64,000 bases of DNA from Pachyseris speciosa (taxonomy: Eukaryota > Cnidaria > Anthozoa > Scleractinia > Pachyseridae). This document shows, piece after piece, positions 19,220 to 31,273 of the stretch. Made by a program: the position numbers and the translations under genes. How positions within the stretch are numbered: the first letter of the stretch is position 1; each line of letters begins with the position of its first letter. A model generated the notes under the pieces. That model was not told the DNA's origin, did no database searches, and worked only from the letters and a program-made list of their open reading frames with translations. Where the stretch lies: contig JAEMWC010001475.1 in NCBI GenBank assembly GCA_016490735.1, positions 80,001-144,000 of the forward strand, written 5' to 3'.

Positions 19220-21200
19220 TTGTCCACACGCAAAATGGGCAAATCACAAAATGTACTAATATCAACTTGAAATCTCAAAAAGAAAAAGTGCGTTGATTAA
19301 GCTGATGGCCTATAATTTCTGAAAAGTTCCAAATGGAATGGTATGTATCATTTCATTTTCCAACCAGAATTTCCAGGTATTCCGTGTAAATGGTAAGGAC
19401 CCCTGATCTCCAATTTTGTTGATCGTAATGGAATGAGATTGTCAAAATACAGTATTTTTGCTCATCCTAGTTTGACAGCATACAGCTGTAGCTTTTAATT
19501 TCTTTGTCCTGAATTAGTGAAGAGGAGACATTTAACCCTTTGATTCCCAGGAGTGATCAGTGCATAAATTCGCCTTATACAGTAGTAGACTGGTGATGAG
19601 AATTTATAAATTATCAATTATTAAGAGATGTTGTCTTAATATACTTTTAGACCACATTCTCTGAAATAGCCTACAAAGAGATGTATGATCATCAGATAGG
19701 GTAATTGACTTTTAGATCTTGGGATTGAAAGGGTTAATGAAACTATTGCTGTAGCTGTGTTATTGGAGGGTCCCCCTTCATTAAAGTGCCTATCATCCCT
19801 AGCCAGTTTTTAAACAAAATAATGAGATTGGAACTGTGATTTTTAAAACGCAATCGAAGTCAAGGTTTTCGAAGTCAAAACTGCACGTGAGGCAGACTAG
19901 CATTAGTGACAGATGTGACGTCAACCCAGTAGCTCCATGACAAACAAACAACTAAAACTATAAGCAATTCATTGCAAAATCCTGAGGTCTTCATGATTCT
20001 GGCTGAAAATGTCTGAAAGTTAGTTTGACTCCAAGACAAGTGCTTACCGGTAATCTGATGATAAGACAGGATAAGGTACCGGGTTGATGTTACAAGTTAC
20101 TTAGTTCCCAGTCTTTCGATTGCTCCTTTTTGAATTCAAAATGGCAGAAAATGAGCCGTTTTAGGGGATTTTGTCCTCTGATAAAAAAAAGCAAAGGACA
20201 GAATACGATTTGTTTCTTCACATAATGTCTTTGGTAGACTTAAATTATTGCAATTTATTGTCACTGGGTGGTTGATAGGCACTTTACATTTTGGGGACTA
20301 TTTATTGAATGTGCTTATTTTGGGAAATTGCCTGATTTGAGGAAATGTGGTACCTCTGTCAGTGAATTTTTAATTTTTGCTAAATTTTAGGTAACATAAT
20401 CATATTCAAAACATGTTTTCTACTTTCAAACGTACCTGTGATGTTACCTCAGCCATGTTGGAGCTTCTTACCTGTCAGGAAGTTTACTCTACTCCCACTC
20501 AAATTCTTGGAAAATATTGTATATAGTTTTACATGTCAGCATAGGGCCCTAGAGCATCATGTGCAGGGTTCTAACTCTTAGTTTATATTTATAATGATTG
20601 CTGCACTGCATTTTTCATTAGCTTTTAGCTTCATTTTTTTTCCAGAGTGGGGAAAGTGAAAGGGGTTCAAGCTCAGGTGCAGTAATCATAGTCTTGTAAA
20701 AATGTGAATTGTTGGAGACTTTGTTTTATTCAAGACTGAAAAGGAACAGTCATGTATTTCTGGCTCGGTTATAATCTTTTATTATAAAAATTATTCAATT
20801 CAGTTACATCGCTAGATAAACTCCAAACTACTACGAATACACTTCAATCACGCTTTTTATTATTGCACTCCCTTCAACAAGGTCCCTTGCATTCAAAAAT
20901 CTGCCATATGAACAGAAACGAAATAGGGACAATCTTAAAAATATTGCTAACGTCCATGATAATGTGCCATTACAATTATTACAGAAAAAAATACAGAAGC
21001 TTCAAACGTCCCTTTGTTGTCTTGTTACATATTACGAAGGTGAGATAAAAATGTGAGAAATCAGAAATGAAAAAATAAATAGAGCCCCTATTCATAAGTC
21101 AATGAACCTCGCACCAATTAGGAAGTGCGATAAAGTAGTTCGATAGAAATCTGCAAGAGAAAAGTACCGAAGGTATGAGCAGTTTGTTCTCACCGGGAAG
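19220..21200. other. Two kilobases without recognised features
   Basis: AT-rich sequence with no coding homology on either strand, no clear tandem array and no inverted-repeat element that I can delimit. Confidence 0.4.
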
Positions 21201-21208
21201 CCGTGAAG

Positions 21209-21892
21209 ATGGAAGTCCCCGTTGTGGTTTTGTGCCATGTTTTCAGCTTTCTTGAGACCAAAGATTCACTTAGTATCTGCAGAGTCTGCTTCAAGTAGTG
21301 GGAATTGATTTCCAAAGGACCATTTCTCAGAAATGCACAATTATTGGAAATTGATCTTACTGGAACAGGAGACCTGTATCGTTTCGTCCCTCTGAAGTTG
21401 TTCCCGAGTTTGACGCGCTTAAGGATATCATCAACGGCTAATACTAATCGTCATTTTCAACAAATTATCTATAAAACCAGTGATTTGGAGTACTTAGTCA
21501 TCTCCGATTGCTCTTTGCTTGATCAGTGCTCCATTTTTCACGGAAAAAATGTCCTGGGTCGACTGGAATACGTAGACATTTCGGGTAATTGCGGCAAGTT
21601 TACGATTTTGGCAGTGGCATGTCTGTGTACGTGTGAAAATATTACTACTATTGTTGCACATGGATATAACTTTTCCTCAGATCAGTTGTTGTTTCTTACA
21701 AAAACGCTTGACTCTGTGGCGAGCGGTACTCTGGAGCTGGAGACAGAAGATGGATTCAACGCCTTGTCCGTGTTTCCAGCATTTGAAGAGGACTTGTATG
21801 AAGATTTTTTTAGAATAAGTTTTGCTTTTATTGTATATATTGGAGAAATATTTTTTCGAATTGTTTCCTTGATTGTCCAGAGTCCATTGTAA
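21209..21892 (+). pseudogene. F-box/leucine-rich-repeat protein, interrupted by an early stop
   Basis: From an ATG in good context (AAGATGGAA) the frame encodes an F-box-like N-terminus (VVLCHVFSFLETKDSLSICR, VCFK), then TAG at codon 30, then continues in the same frame (WELISKGPFLRN) for about 198 codons. The remainder has LRR spacing typical of FBXL proteins: LLEIDLTGTG, LEYLVISDCSLL, LEYVDISGNCGKF, each followed by 20-25 residues. F-box proteins link SCF ubiquitin ligases to substrates recruited by the LRRs. The LRR region is short and ends in a hydrophobic non-LRR tail (ISFAFIVYIGEIFFRIV), so it may also be 3'-truncated. Alternatives are an allele-specific nonsense change or use of a downstream ATG, giving an LRR-only product. 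Confidence 0.55.
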
Positions 21893-21899
21893 CCGTTTG

Positions 21900-22570
21900 C
21901 GACGGCTTTGTGATCGAAGCGCATCACAAACTTGAGAATCTCGCGGAGTTGAAGCTGCCATGTTGTATTGACATGAAAGATGAAATGTTTTGTTTGACCA
22001 TGATAACGATAGGTGATACAGGAAAATCAAACTCGTGATGCTATGTACCATTCGAACTGAAACTTGTGATGCTTCTGTTGCGGTTGTGAGCGCAAATAAA
22101 CACAGGATTACATGACTTTTCTGTAAATAATTTATAATCTGTCAAAATCTTGACGAAACAAAGGTAAAATATCGCTCTCAAGACTGTCATCAAGCAAAAA
22201 GTGCATTTCCCCACGTACGATTTTTTATCATTTTTGTATGTATGATAGTTATCAAAACATAAATACAATATGCGAATTTCAGCGGATTTACTCCGCTCTT
22301 AACATCGAAAATATCCTTCAGACCATTTGAATTTCGCGCCAAATAGCGTTTCACCCAATGAAAATACTCCACTGGAGCTTATTAACACCTTGGCGCACCA
22401 CGGGGAAATAACGGCTCTCATTGCCGCGGCCCATTGTTCTTTACTATAGGTCTTACACGAACCATTACAAGAAACCCCGTTGTTGTCATGGATACATTTG
22501 ATTGACGCCCATTAAAACTTAGTTTTCGATAAAGGAAAAAGCCGTTAGAGGGCGCGTGTGACTGGTAACC
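21900..22570. other. Unassigned stretch
   Basis: No coding homology recognised; sequence is AT-rich on both sides of a GC-richer block near 22,390-22,440. Confidence 0.35.
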
Positions 22571-22577
22571 GCTGTAA

Positions 22578-22854
22578 AGCCTGGTTTTCATATGTCGGGA
22601 AAATCCCAGACGGTCGGGGATTTCATTATTTCCCGATCGTCCCAGATTTATGCCGAGATAACGGCCACCGCAGAAATCTGGGATGCATCGGCAAAATAGA
22701 AACCTTCCCGATTTTCCGGATTTGTCCCCGCCATCCCAGGCGATCGGGGATGTCTACGATCTCCGTTTTTCATTAATCGGCATAATCCGGAATGGTCGGG
22801 ATACAGTGAAATCCCAGACCGTCTGGGATTTTCCCGACATGTGAAAACCAGGCT
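22578..22854. mobile_element. MITE, AGCCTGGTTTTCA family, intact copy
   Basis: Ends AGCCTGGTTTTCATATGTCG and complement TGTGAAAACCAGGCT, flanked by TAA on both sides (3-bp duplication, PIF/Harbinger-like). The interior is rich in CGGGGAT/ATCCCGA and CCCAGA/TCTGGGA motifs in both orientations. A second copy in reverse orientation at 32,604-33,372 has another element nested in it. Confidence 0.85.
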
Positions 22855-22856
22855 TA

Positions 22857-23590
22857 ACGTCTCTAGCATAAAAACGGCCATTGTGTCTGATTGTGACCAC
22901 GTTTACCTTTTTAAAATAAATGATGATAGTACGTCGTGAGCCACGATTTAAGGTTTTGATAAAAATAATCGGAATTCATGCCAATCCCCTATCCATACCA
23001 TTTCACTATCCATGCCATTCCTTAATTTTTGTTCGGGATCATTTGCGGTCCAATATGGTCCAATATGAGGATAAATTGCGGTCCGGGATCATTTGCGGTC
23101 CAGTTTGGGGATCATTTGCGGTCCTGGGATCATTTGCGGACCCGTACAGAGGCGAAAGTTTGCAATGAATTCAGCATCTTCCTTCATTAACATGCCATCA
23201 GTCGCACCAATCCGTCGATCGTTTTCTTCCGACTCTTCTCGTATTTCTGTTGTATTCTTTGTATGCTACAGCGAGTTAATGAATTTTCTATAACAGCGTG
23301 GTCTTCATAAAATACCATCTCTGAAAAAGTCTTTTCCTTCCTAAAATGACAGGAAAGCACGCTTTTGTTTCTTGCTACAGCGCGCCATCTTGGACTGTTG
23401 CTAATGGCAACATTGCACGTAGGCGAGGCTGTATCAAAAATAAGACGCGAACCATTTATACGAGATCTCCGCGTCTTATGTAGGACGCGAAGATATAAAC
23501 GGTACAGTTCGCGTCCTATGTAAGTCGCGTCTTAGATAAGACGCGTCTTACTTTCTCCCGTATAAATGGCCCTAATGATAACTGATAATG
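22857..23590 (+). repeat. Duplicated segment with ATCATTTGCGG array
   Basis: The first ~280 bp match 32,325-32,602 in reverse complement; the part from about 22,985 on matches 34,985-35,525 in direct orientation. It contains five units of GGATCATTTGCGGTCC and, at 23,410-23,570, a palindrome-rich stretch built of TAAGACGCG/CGCGTCTTA. Confidence 0.7.
23410..23575. repeat. GACGCG palindrome-rich MITE-like sequence
   Basis: ATAAGACGCGAACCATTTAT at the left and its approximate complement ATAAATGG at the right enclose repeated GACGCG/CGCGTC motifs; similar sequence lies at about 35,350-35,490. Probably a non-autonomous DNA element. Confidence 0.5.
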
Positions 23591-23828
23591 ATGTAGACTT
23601 TGGAAAAAGTAATTCGTCCCCAAAAACGGGTCGCTGAGCTTAGACCAATAAAAGTAGATCTTTGGACCCTCGGGGATAAAGTTGGCAATCTAAAGTAATT
23701 ATAAGCAACGAAAAGTGAGTTGCGGTTGAAATTCCAACGCGGGATCGATTGCGAAAGCGATAACTGATGAACTTCTTCCAAATGCGAGTCACGCCACTCC
23801 CCATTTTTGGCGCGAAAAGCAAATGAAA

Positions 23829-24172
23829 AAACTTGATGATGACGACGACGACGATGATGATGATGATGATGATGATGATGGTAATGGTGATGGTAATGGT
23901 GATGATGATGGTGATGATGATGATAATGATGGCGATGATGATGATGATGATGATGGTGACGGTGATGACAACGATATCAATGATGGTGATGGTGATAATG
24001 ATGATGATGATGATTGTGGTGATGATGCTGACATTGATGCTGATGGTGATAGTGATGTTGATGGTGATGGCGGTAGGGATGGAGATGGTGGTGGTGATGG
24101 TGAAGCTGATGGAAATGGTGATGGAGATGGCGATGGTGATGATGATGCTGATGATGATGGTGACGGCCATTA
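23829..24172 (+). repeat. (GAT)n-type degenerate array, copy 1
   Basis: Imperfect GAT/GGT trinucleotide array with occasional GCT and AAT units. It keeps open frames on several phases and both strands (poly-Asp, poly-Met/Val, poly-Ile/Ser), which is a property of the repeat rather than evidence of a gene. Confidence 0.9.
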
Positions 24173-24559
24173 GCGTCATTGCAAACAAATTGTCGCTAAA
24201 TTGTAAGATGACTAGAAAACATATGGAAATTACATTGATAGGAACAAAATATTGGATATCATTTAAGTCTATTTTCGATTTCAAATTTCTCGTGCACCGC
24301 CATTTTGGATTCCATGACGTCATTTGGTTGCACCCACTGCCAGGAACTGTTAAGAATTAGAAGATAGGCAACCAATTGACCATATAAATATTATCGGTAT
24401 TGAACTGGATCTAACCCGCAGTGAAGGCTCTTGCAGGGGAATGCATTTACAAATGAAAAGATTCCCCCGCTTAAGCTTCGTGTGCACGCTAGTTCCAGCT
24501 CGCTACGGAGAATACGAATAAGGTCTATTGACGTCATGAAATCTAAAATGGCGGCGCGC

Positions 24560-24708
24560 GGGAATTAGGAACGAAAATAGGCGATAATGATATCTTATTT
24601 CATTTTTCACCTAAATGTTATTTGCAGGTCTTAAATTAATATTTGGAATCTAGTTATTATTTTCAACAATTTAGAGTCATTTTGCTCTAAGAGTGGGTGT
24701 TCCCTTTA
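24560..24708. repeat. Right half of a TTAA-MITE relative
   Basis: Ends GCTCTAAGAGTGGGTGTTCCCTTTA, related to the right end of the element at 11,896-12,276, and shares internal GAAAATAGGCGATAATGAT-like sequence. No left terminus found, so it is a truncated copy. It recurs in D2 copy 2. Confidence 0.5.
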
Positions 24709-25129
24709 TGATAATGAAATTATGATTTCCAAGTTCATGTAAAAAATCATAATATATTTGATTTAAGGGCAACATTTTTTAGGCATACCGTAACTTGGCA
24801 AATTAGTGATAATTTTTGCTGCCTTTTTCGCATGATGAGATAACAGCAGCATGTGAGGAAACCGAAGCTAATGCGAAATCTAAAACGAAGGGAGACTTCA
24901 CAAAGGAAAACGCGCTTTTCTGTGTTATAATGTTATACTCTGAAAAACATGGTTTCAGTCAAATAGCACCTCAAGGCCAACTACAACATTGTTGCATGGT
25001 GTTGGCTAACAATGCTAAGAGCGTTTCCTCGAGCCTTTACACTGTGTTCTTCAAAGTGGTAGCTAATTACAAACTACAAGCCAAAGAAACAGGAGTGCTC
25101 AGTGGAGCCAATATACCAAATAGCCGCTC

Positions 25130-25290
25130 CGCATGCAGCATGACGCTGGCTGGGAATTATCGTATCCATAAAAAATAACTTGCTGGGAATTAGTTATGAA
25201 TTTTTGCTTGCTGGAGGCTGTTTTACTGAAACAATTGTTGGCTGGAAAAAACACACCACGCCCACTTCCTGGCTCACTGTGACACTTTGA
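25130..25290 (+). repeat. Degenerate TTGCTGG tandem motif
   Basis: Irregular repetition of CTTGCTGGGAA, GCTTGCTGGAGG and GTTGGCTGG, about 25 bp apart. A similar pattern occurs at 30,420-30,600. Purpose unknown; probably an old minisatellite. Confidence 0.4.
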
Positions 25291-25709
25291 AAGGAAATTT
25301 ACTGGGACAAAAATTACCTGTGTTTTGTTTGTATAACGGGGCACGCGGCCTGGTCAACGCCGATCATTTGTGCCGTGGAAAGACAATAAACGCAAAAACG
25401 CGTTCATTCAGCATGACATCTGTTTCTGGATAACCTCTTCCGCGCCCCTTTTACGTCAATGTCAATTGTAGTGAAAAACAAGGGTCTCGTTTTTCATAAA
25501 CCACGCGGTGTGTCCTGTATAGAGCTTCATTTTGAGCTTGTAAAATCATAAGCAGTTTTCAGGAACACATTTTTGGGATCGGTACCTGTATTTTGCTCTA
25601 AAACGGTAAGTTTCGCTTCTTCGCTAACGGGATGGTACAAGTGTTAGAAATGTAATTCATCATTTAAGGTTCTCTCGCAGAAAATTCCAGTTTATGATAG
25701 ATCGCGCGC

Positions 25710-25878
25710 TACCCTGGGTGCCAGAGGTTATTTTTTTCCTTTGAAGGAGAGAATTTACGCGGCGAAGCCGCAGCAACAAGACGCGAAGCGCCGAGAGGAA
25801 AAAAATAACATCTCTCGCGTTTTATTTTGGCTTTTCAGAGATATTTATTTTTTTCAAAGGGCCTCTGGAGCCAGGGTA
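25710..25878. mobile_element. MITE with 9-bp target duplication (Mutator-like)
   Basis: Inverted ends TACCCTGGGTGCCAGAGG and CCTCTGGAGCCAGGGTA enclose a 169-bp body with a TTTTTTTCC/GGAAAAAAA inner repeat and GCGGCGAAGCCGC. The 9-mer ATCGCGCGC occurs immediately on both sides; 8-10-bp duplications are typical of Mutator-like transposons. Terminal fragments of the same family are seen near 3.88, 26.17 and 39.61 kb. Confidence 0.8.
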
Positions 25879-25879
25879 A

Positions 25880-28130
25880 TCGCGCGCAAACTTAGCAACC
25901 GAATTTTCAGATATTTCAGTTATAGAGCAGCAAAATGTTTGTTTGTGCTATGTAAGCAGTGTAATTGGCGGATGGAAGTTGTTTCGAATCATTGTACAGC
26001 TGACTGCATTTTGGAAATTTGTAAGTGGATCATACACGCTGATCATATTCACTAAAATTACATACTGTTTTTTTTTTTCTTCATTTAGCTCAGACCAACA
26101 ACGCTGTTGCGCCTCTGGGTGAGCTATTAATTGATACCCAGTGAGTTGATAAAAGACAGTTAACTGACAAGCCAGGGTAAGAATAAATTATTTTATGGCT
26201 AAAATATGCTTGCATGCATGGCGGTTATTCAGTGCAAGCCACCAACCCAACATGTGAGCCATGGGGAACTTTTGTCACTTCTGCGTCAGTGCTAAAAAAT
26301 TGCTAACGCCAAAATCGAAATTGCAAGTCTGTGAATTACAATGTGAAATACTCATGGTTAAAAATGTTATATTCTCCAAGTAACTTTAGCAGCGCTTCCA
26401 AACAAGTTTAACTACCATTCATACATTTCGTTTCATGCTGCCAACAATCGTTAACATAACGGACAGCTACATGTAAAACAAACAAAAGGGATCGAAATCC
26501 TCCAATCAAAACTCAGCAACATGACCTGTTGAACCCCTTGAAACAGCGCACAAGTTGACCGAGAGTTCCGAAACTTGATTGACAGCAGTGTAAAACGCAT
26601 TTTCAGTGGTGCATCATTCTCCAACTCCATAATTCTCATGTTATTAAAAGGCTCAGGAATTTCGAATGGTGAAATTATGACTATACCGACTACCAGAAAA
26701 TAATAATAATAAAAAAAAAAAAAGCACAAAAAGGCTCTCGTTCCTGTGACTCGTTGTCTTGCTCATGACCTTTCTCTCCGATCTCATTCCAGTCAGACAT
26801 CAGTTTTCCCCTACCTTATACATCGGCAGTGGTAGATGAGATTGCTTTATTACATTTCGATAATCTGGCCAGATATTTTTGGTTTTCGCAAATTAAATAT
26901 TCTGAGTTCATTTCGAGCAGATTTTTATTTCTTAAATTATAGCAGATTTGGAGTTCAGAGATTGTTTCATTTCGTTTCTCACGTTCATTGTAATTGTGTT
27001 GTTGTCGGTTTCCCCTCTCCACGAAAACCAACCTTCCCAAATCAGGATACAGTGAACGAGAAGAGAGGCTATGTGGATGTCCACTGCCGTAAAGGCGATT
27101 TAATCGTTTGAAAGCTCGTGTGCGTATGCATTTGTCGATCAAACAGGAGAAATGTCGCTGCCTTCCTGGGACGGCAAGCGGAACTTGGCAAAATATATAC
27201 TGATAATTTAACCCAACGGAACACAGTTCTAGCCGATAGGAACATCTAATTAATTCTTCACAAATTCCGGAAATTCCTTGAAAACAGTTCTTCGTTCGTG
27301 TTAAATGAACGGGTCGGCGTACTGCAATAGAATTCGGCTATCTTTACCATTTTAATTAATTTCCACCAATAAGGAGTCACTTGCAGTCACTGCCAAAATT
27401 GGAGGAGTACACGCACGTACTAATTCTGTGCTTCTTGAGAAATTTTAGGAACGGACCTATTCAACAGAAGCATTTCTCAGAAGCTTCTTTGAATAGAACT
27501 TTGACCGAAATCAAAACAGTCAATTGATTTCGGACTTCCTTCTTCGGTCCTCAAGTGATGATTTAGATAATATGAGTTAATGTTGCATGTAGATATATAT
27601 TTTGAAATCGGTTCCTCGTCGGATGTAAACCAAACGCATAAACTCATGGATGACAAGAAGGATATTCATGCAAGCTTCCTGCGTCTTCCGTCATATTCTT
27701 GTTGTTCTTATTGATTGTATTGAATCACCTAAAATTATTTAAATGAAATATCAGCTTTCGCACTTGTGAAAACACCTATTAAAACACCGTTAGGAGGGGC
27801 AACATAAAAACACTGACGGCCACGATTAATCATTGTTTCCTGTTAGCATTATTTGACTAATTGCTTCTCTTATTAAAGCCAGGAAGTTAAATGCTTTCAC
27901 TTTGACAATCCTGAAGAAGAATCTTTTCAACTTTATGAGAGAAGCGCACATGGAAGAGAAAATTTTTATGACGGATGCGAAAACGCAGTTTAATTTGTTT
28001 ATAGGCTTCAATCGAAACAAACAAACAAACAACAACAACAAAGCAGGGCGTACTATAGCATAGACCAAATCTTAACTCCTGCACCTTGTATAACTCAAAC
28101 CGCTTTGTGGATGTCACGCCTTATGATCTT
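25880..28130. other. Region without recognised gene
   Basis: No coding homology found. A short A/T microsatellite (AATAATAATAA then A13) is at 26,698-26,723. Several 80-110-codon open frames occur on both strands but none shows family motifs. Confidence 0.4.
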
Positions 28131-28149
28131 GCTAGCTGATCTTGCAAAA

Positions 28150-28742
28150 CTCCACACTCGTGTGGTGTGTTTGTGACGCCTTACGATCTTGCAAAACTCT
28201 ACATTCGTGTGGATATGTTTGTGACGTCTTAAGATCTTGCAAAACTCTACACTTCTTGCCTTCTGTGGATGTGTTTGTGACGTCTTTAAGATCTTGCAAA
28301 ACTCTACACTCGTGTGGATGTGTTTGTGACGTCTTAAGATCTTGCAAAACTCTACACTTCTTGCCTTCTGTGGATGTGTTTGTGACGTCTTTAAGATCTT
28401 GCAAAACTCTACATTCGTGTGGATGTGTTTGTGACGTCTTAAGATCTTGCAAAACTCTACACTTCTTGCCTTCTGTGGATGTGTTTGTGACGTCTTTAAG
28501 ATCTTGCAAAACTCTACACTCGTGTGGATGTGTTGGTGACGTCTTAAGATCTTGCAAAACTCTACACTTCATGTCTTCTGTGGATGTGTTTGTGACGTCT
28601 TTAAGATCTTGCAAAACTCTACACTCGTGTGTATGTGTTTGTCGTCTTAAGATCTTGCAAAACCCTACACTTCTTGCCTTCTGTGGATGTGTTTGTGACG
28701 TCTTCAAGATCTTGCAAAACTCTACACTCGTGTGGATGTGAT
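28150..28742 (+). repeat. 105-bp higher-order minisatellite
   Basis: Two alternating subunits (about 49 and 56 bp) both begin GTGACGTCTT(T)AAGATCTTGC and differ by ACTCGTGTGGATGTG versus ACTTCTTGCCTTCTGTGG. The GTGACGTCTTAAG start recurs at 28,221, 28,326, 28,431 and 28,536, and a 3-bp-deleted form at 28,641: exact 105-bp spacing. As 105 is divisible by three, long open frames persist on both strands. Each subunit contains the CREB/ATF-like TGACGTC. Confidence 0.9.
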
Positions 28743-28765
28743 GTGTTTGTTTGGAAATTACAGCT

Positions 28766-28788
28766 GAACTGAACTGAACTGAACTGGG
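28766..28788 (+). repeat. (CTGAA)n short tandem repeat
   Basis: Four units of CTGAA immediately downstream of the 105-bp array. Confidence 0.8.
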
Positions 28789-28829
28789 CAGTGCTTGATG
28801 AAAGTTACTCGCAAAGTAGTTCAAACATG

Positions 28830-30700
28830 GCTCAGTGGATGAAGTTAGCTAAATAGGGTGAGATAAACTAACAGTAACGTTTTAAAGACAATCCGGCCGT
28901 TATCCTAAGTAAAACTGACACTTCTTTTGAATTGTATTCGTCCCCATCCGCAGCCCTTTGAAGAAAAAAATGAAGTTATAGAGTATGTACACGCACTTGC
29001 AAGAAAGTTGTAGGACATGCATAAATGGAAAAAGCTAAGGCTAGAGTGGTTTCAGTTGAGTGTCGTACAAACAAAACCAAAAGCAATTATTCTGAAAAAA
29101 CAGATGCAAACAGTGGAATAAAGCAATCCGAGTATGGCGCTTTTCAAACGGAGTAGATATTTCCAGCTAGAACCATTGCCTTTGAGAGGAAAGCGGAATT
29201 TTTCGAATTTTAGTGGCACTCGATCCTGGTAATCCATAGTACTATTTATTAGTACTACAGATAAAATTTCTGAAGACATTTGTTTAGTTCTGGTGGCGAC
29301 ATTTTTTCACATGGAGTTGCAAATTCTCTCTGTATTTGAAACCATTCTGTAGAAAAATATCATTCAACTTTGGTTTTCAAGTGAACAAGTGAGGTTACGC
29401 AAGATTAATTTGCATTTCTAAACAAACCTTTCTCATTGGTTTTTATCGATAAACTTCAGGTTAAAAACATAAACCATTACCTTTAAACACGGCCAAACCA
29501 AATTTAGTCGCTTTGTTTGTGTTTTAAGGGACTGCTTCGTTGTTAATTTGGATGATTTCTTCGCTTGTCACGGATGTAAACCGGGACGCCATTTTTTCGA
29601 AATTCACACGAGGGAGCACGACACTCGCGAGTTGCTCGAAGGTAAATAGCAAAGGATATTCGGAGTTTGACTAGCCAATCAGAGCGCTCCTTCAACGCTA
29701 TCCACTGTTTTATTATATCCTAAAATACTATATACTCGTATCTCATTTAGATTGCTTCTAAAGATTTACAGGAGGTTTTGAAAAAACGACAAAATAAGAA
29801 AGTATACCATGATTATAAGGTTGTATTACAGCATGTTTATAAAAATACAAAAGGAACAATTTAAGGCCTTTGTTCACTAGAATGCGCAATGTCGCTGTAA
29901 TCAACAGTTTCCGTGTACAGAAATCGTTTGCAGCATTCTTAGAGATCAATACTTTCAAACAGCATCTGAAAATTAAGCTTGCCTTTGGGTGGATACTTGC
30001 TGCTTGTTGCTGTTATTAATATACAAACGTAGAAATTAAGAAAGACGACCTAAAGGAGAACCATCGTGAAGAGATTAGGGTTTTCAGATGTATCACAAGG
30101 AGAGGCGCTGTGAAGGGGTAAATTTGCAGACTACGTGCTTCACCAAGGGAGGAGGTTCCCTGCGAGCAGAGGTCTCTGGCGGCGAAGGGAGGAGGATGTT
30201 CATTGTCAGGATTAAATGACAAGTAAGGCCTTTTCTTTGTAATTATAAACGTTACCGTAGTGGCATCTACCAATTTATACAGCTGAGTGCACCATGACAG
30301 CCTATTTGCCTTGAGACTGGCTTTGTCAAGGTTGGAAAAGAGAGAAATAACGTTATTGGGAATTCTTCAATTACAAACCTTAAAGTCCACTTTTTAAAAT
30401 CACGTTAGAGTTAAATTTCCGTTTTGCTGGGAACCGGGAACTTTTCTCACACTTGCTGGCTGGCGAATATCTTTTTGACTCCGATTTGCTGGTAAACGAC
30501 AAGGGTTTGAAAGCTCTCCTGGCTGGGAGTTGGGTTTTGTGTAAATTGCCTTGCTGGCTGAGAATCCTAGATACTGACGCTTGCTGGAACTGAGGATCGG
30601 CCCTTTTTTTCCCACGAAAGTTAATTATTAATCAGGTGTGACTGCCCTAGTGTCAATTTGTTTTGTGGACGGATAAGAATACTTTTTAGAAAAAGAAGTC
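28830..30700. other. Region without recognised gene
   Basis: Apart from the TTGCTGG motif repeat at 30,420-30,600, nothing could be assigned. A stretch near 29,640-29,730 (GACTAGCCAATCAGAGCGC and TTATTATATCC) resembles common short palindromic repeats but has no clear boundaries. Confidence 0.35.
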
Positions 30701-31029
30701 GTTGAGCACTCCTGAATTCTGCACTTCATTTGTCATGACTTCCCCAGACTTTATTTTAACAGGTTTTCACCTCCGTCGGTTATTTTGCTATGTTGTGCTC
30801 AAAACTGCTCAAAATAGCTGTTTTACTACTTACACCTAAACGATGAAAGTACTTTTAGGGCAAAGCTTTTAAACCAAACTTTTAAATCAAGCTTAAGGAC
30901 TATTTTTTTAAATATTGCTTTCAAAAATTAATTTTAATATAAATTTTATTTTTTAATTTATTTTTTTTTACTATCGTGTGAATATTGTGTAAAGCGCATA
31001 GAGCTGCTGTATATGCGCTACATAAAATG

Positions 31030-31064
<35 letters not shown>

Positions 31065-31273
31065 AGAGAGGAAAGAAAGAGAAAAAGGATCACATTCAGT
31101 TGTGAGTTGTTTTTTTTTTTCGACACGTGAAAAACCTAAGAAAATTGGAAACCAAGAAAAGTAATCGATAAAAAACCTGTGGCCATATTTAAAGATTTTC
31201 TCCCGTACACGTTATTTCACTATTCAAAATGACTCTACATATCTATGATCTTGCCTCTTACTCCAAAAAAGAA

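Larger units (their letters stand above)
23618..25090 (+). repeat. Segmental duplication D2, copy 1
   Basis: Direct-orientation match to 54,823-56,954. Shared order: CCAAAAACGGGTCGCT, ~200 bp, GAT array, a half-MITE, and a CAAGGCCAACTACA stretch. Copy 1 lacks the SINE found in copy 2, so it shows the pre-insertion state at about 23,755. The GAT array is shorter here (about 0.34 against 0.54 kb). Confidence 0.85.

Noticed and set aside
23823..24360. Acidic (poly-Asp) and poly-Met/Val or poly-Ile open frames over the GAT array
   Set aside because: A trinucleotide array stays open in several frames on both strands; composition is pure repeat and length differs between duplicates.
24816..25178. 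Protein gene conserved between D2 copies (start MLPFSHDEITAAC or similar)
   Set aside because: Conservation is explained by recent segmental duplication; the two frames diverge by an indel near 24,985/56,833 and end differently, with no family motifs.
28132..28824. Cysteine-containing repeat proteins on both strands of the 105-bp minisatellite
   Set aside because: The period is a multiple of three, so open frames are expected; there is no ATG context, splice signal or homology.
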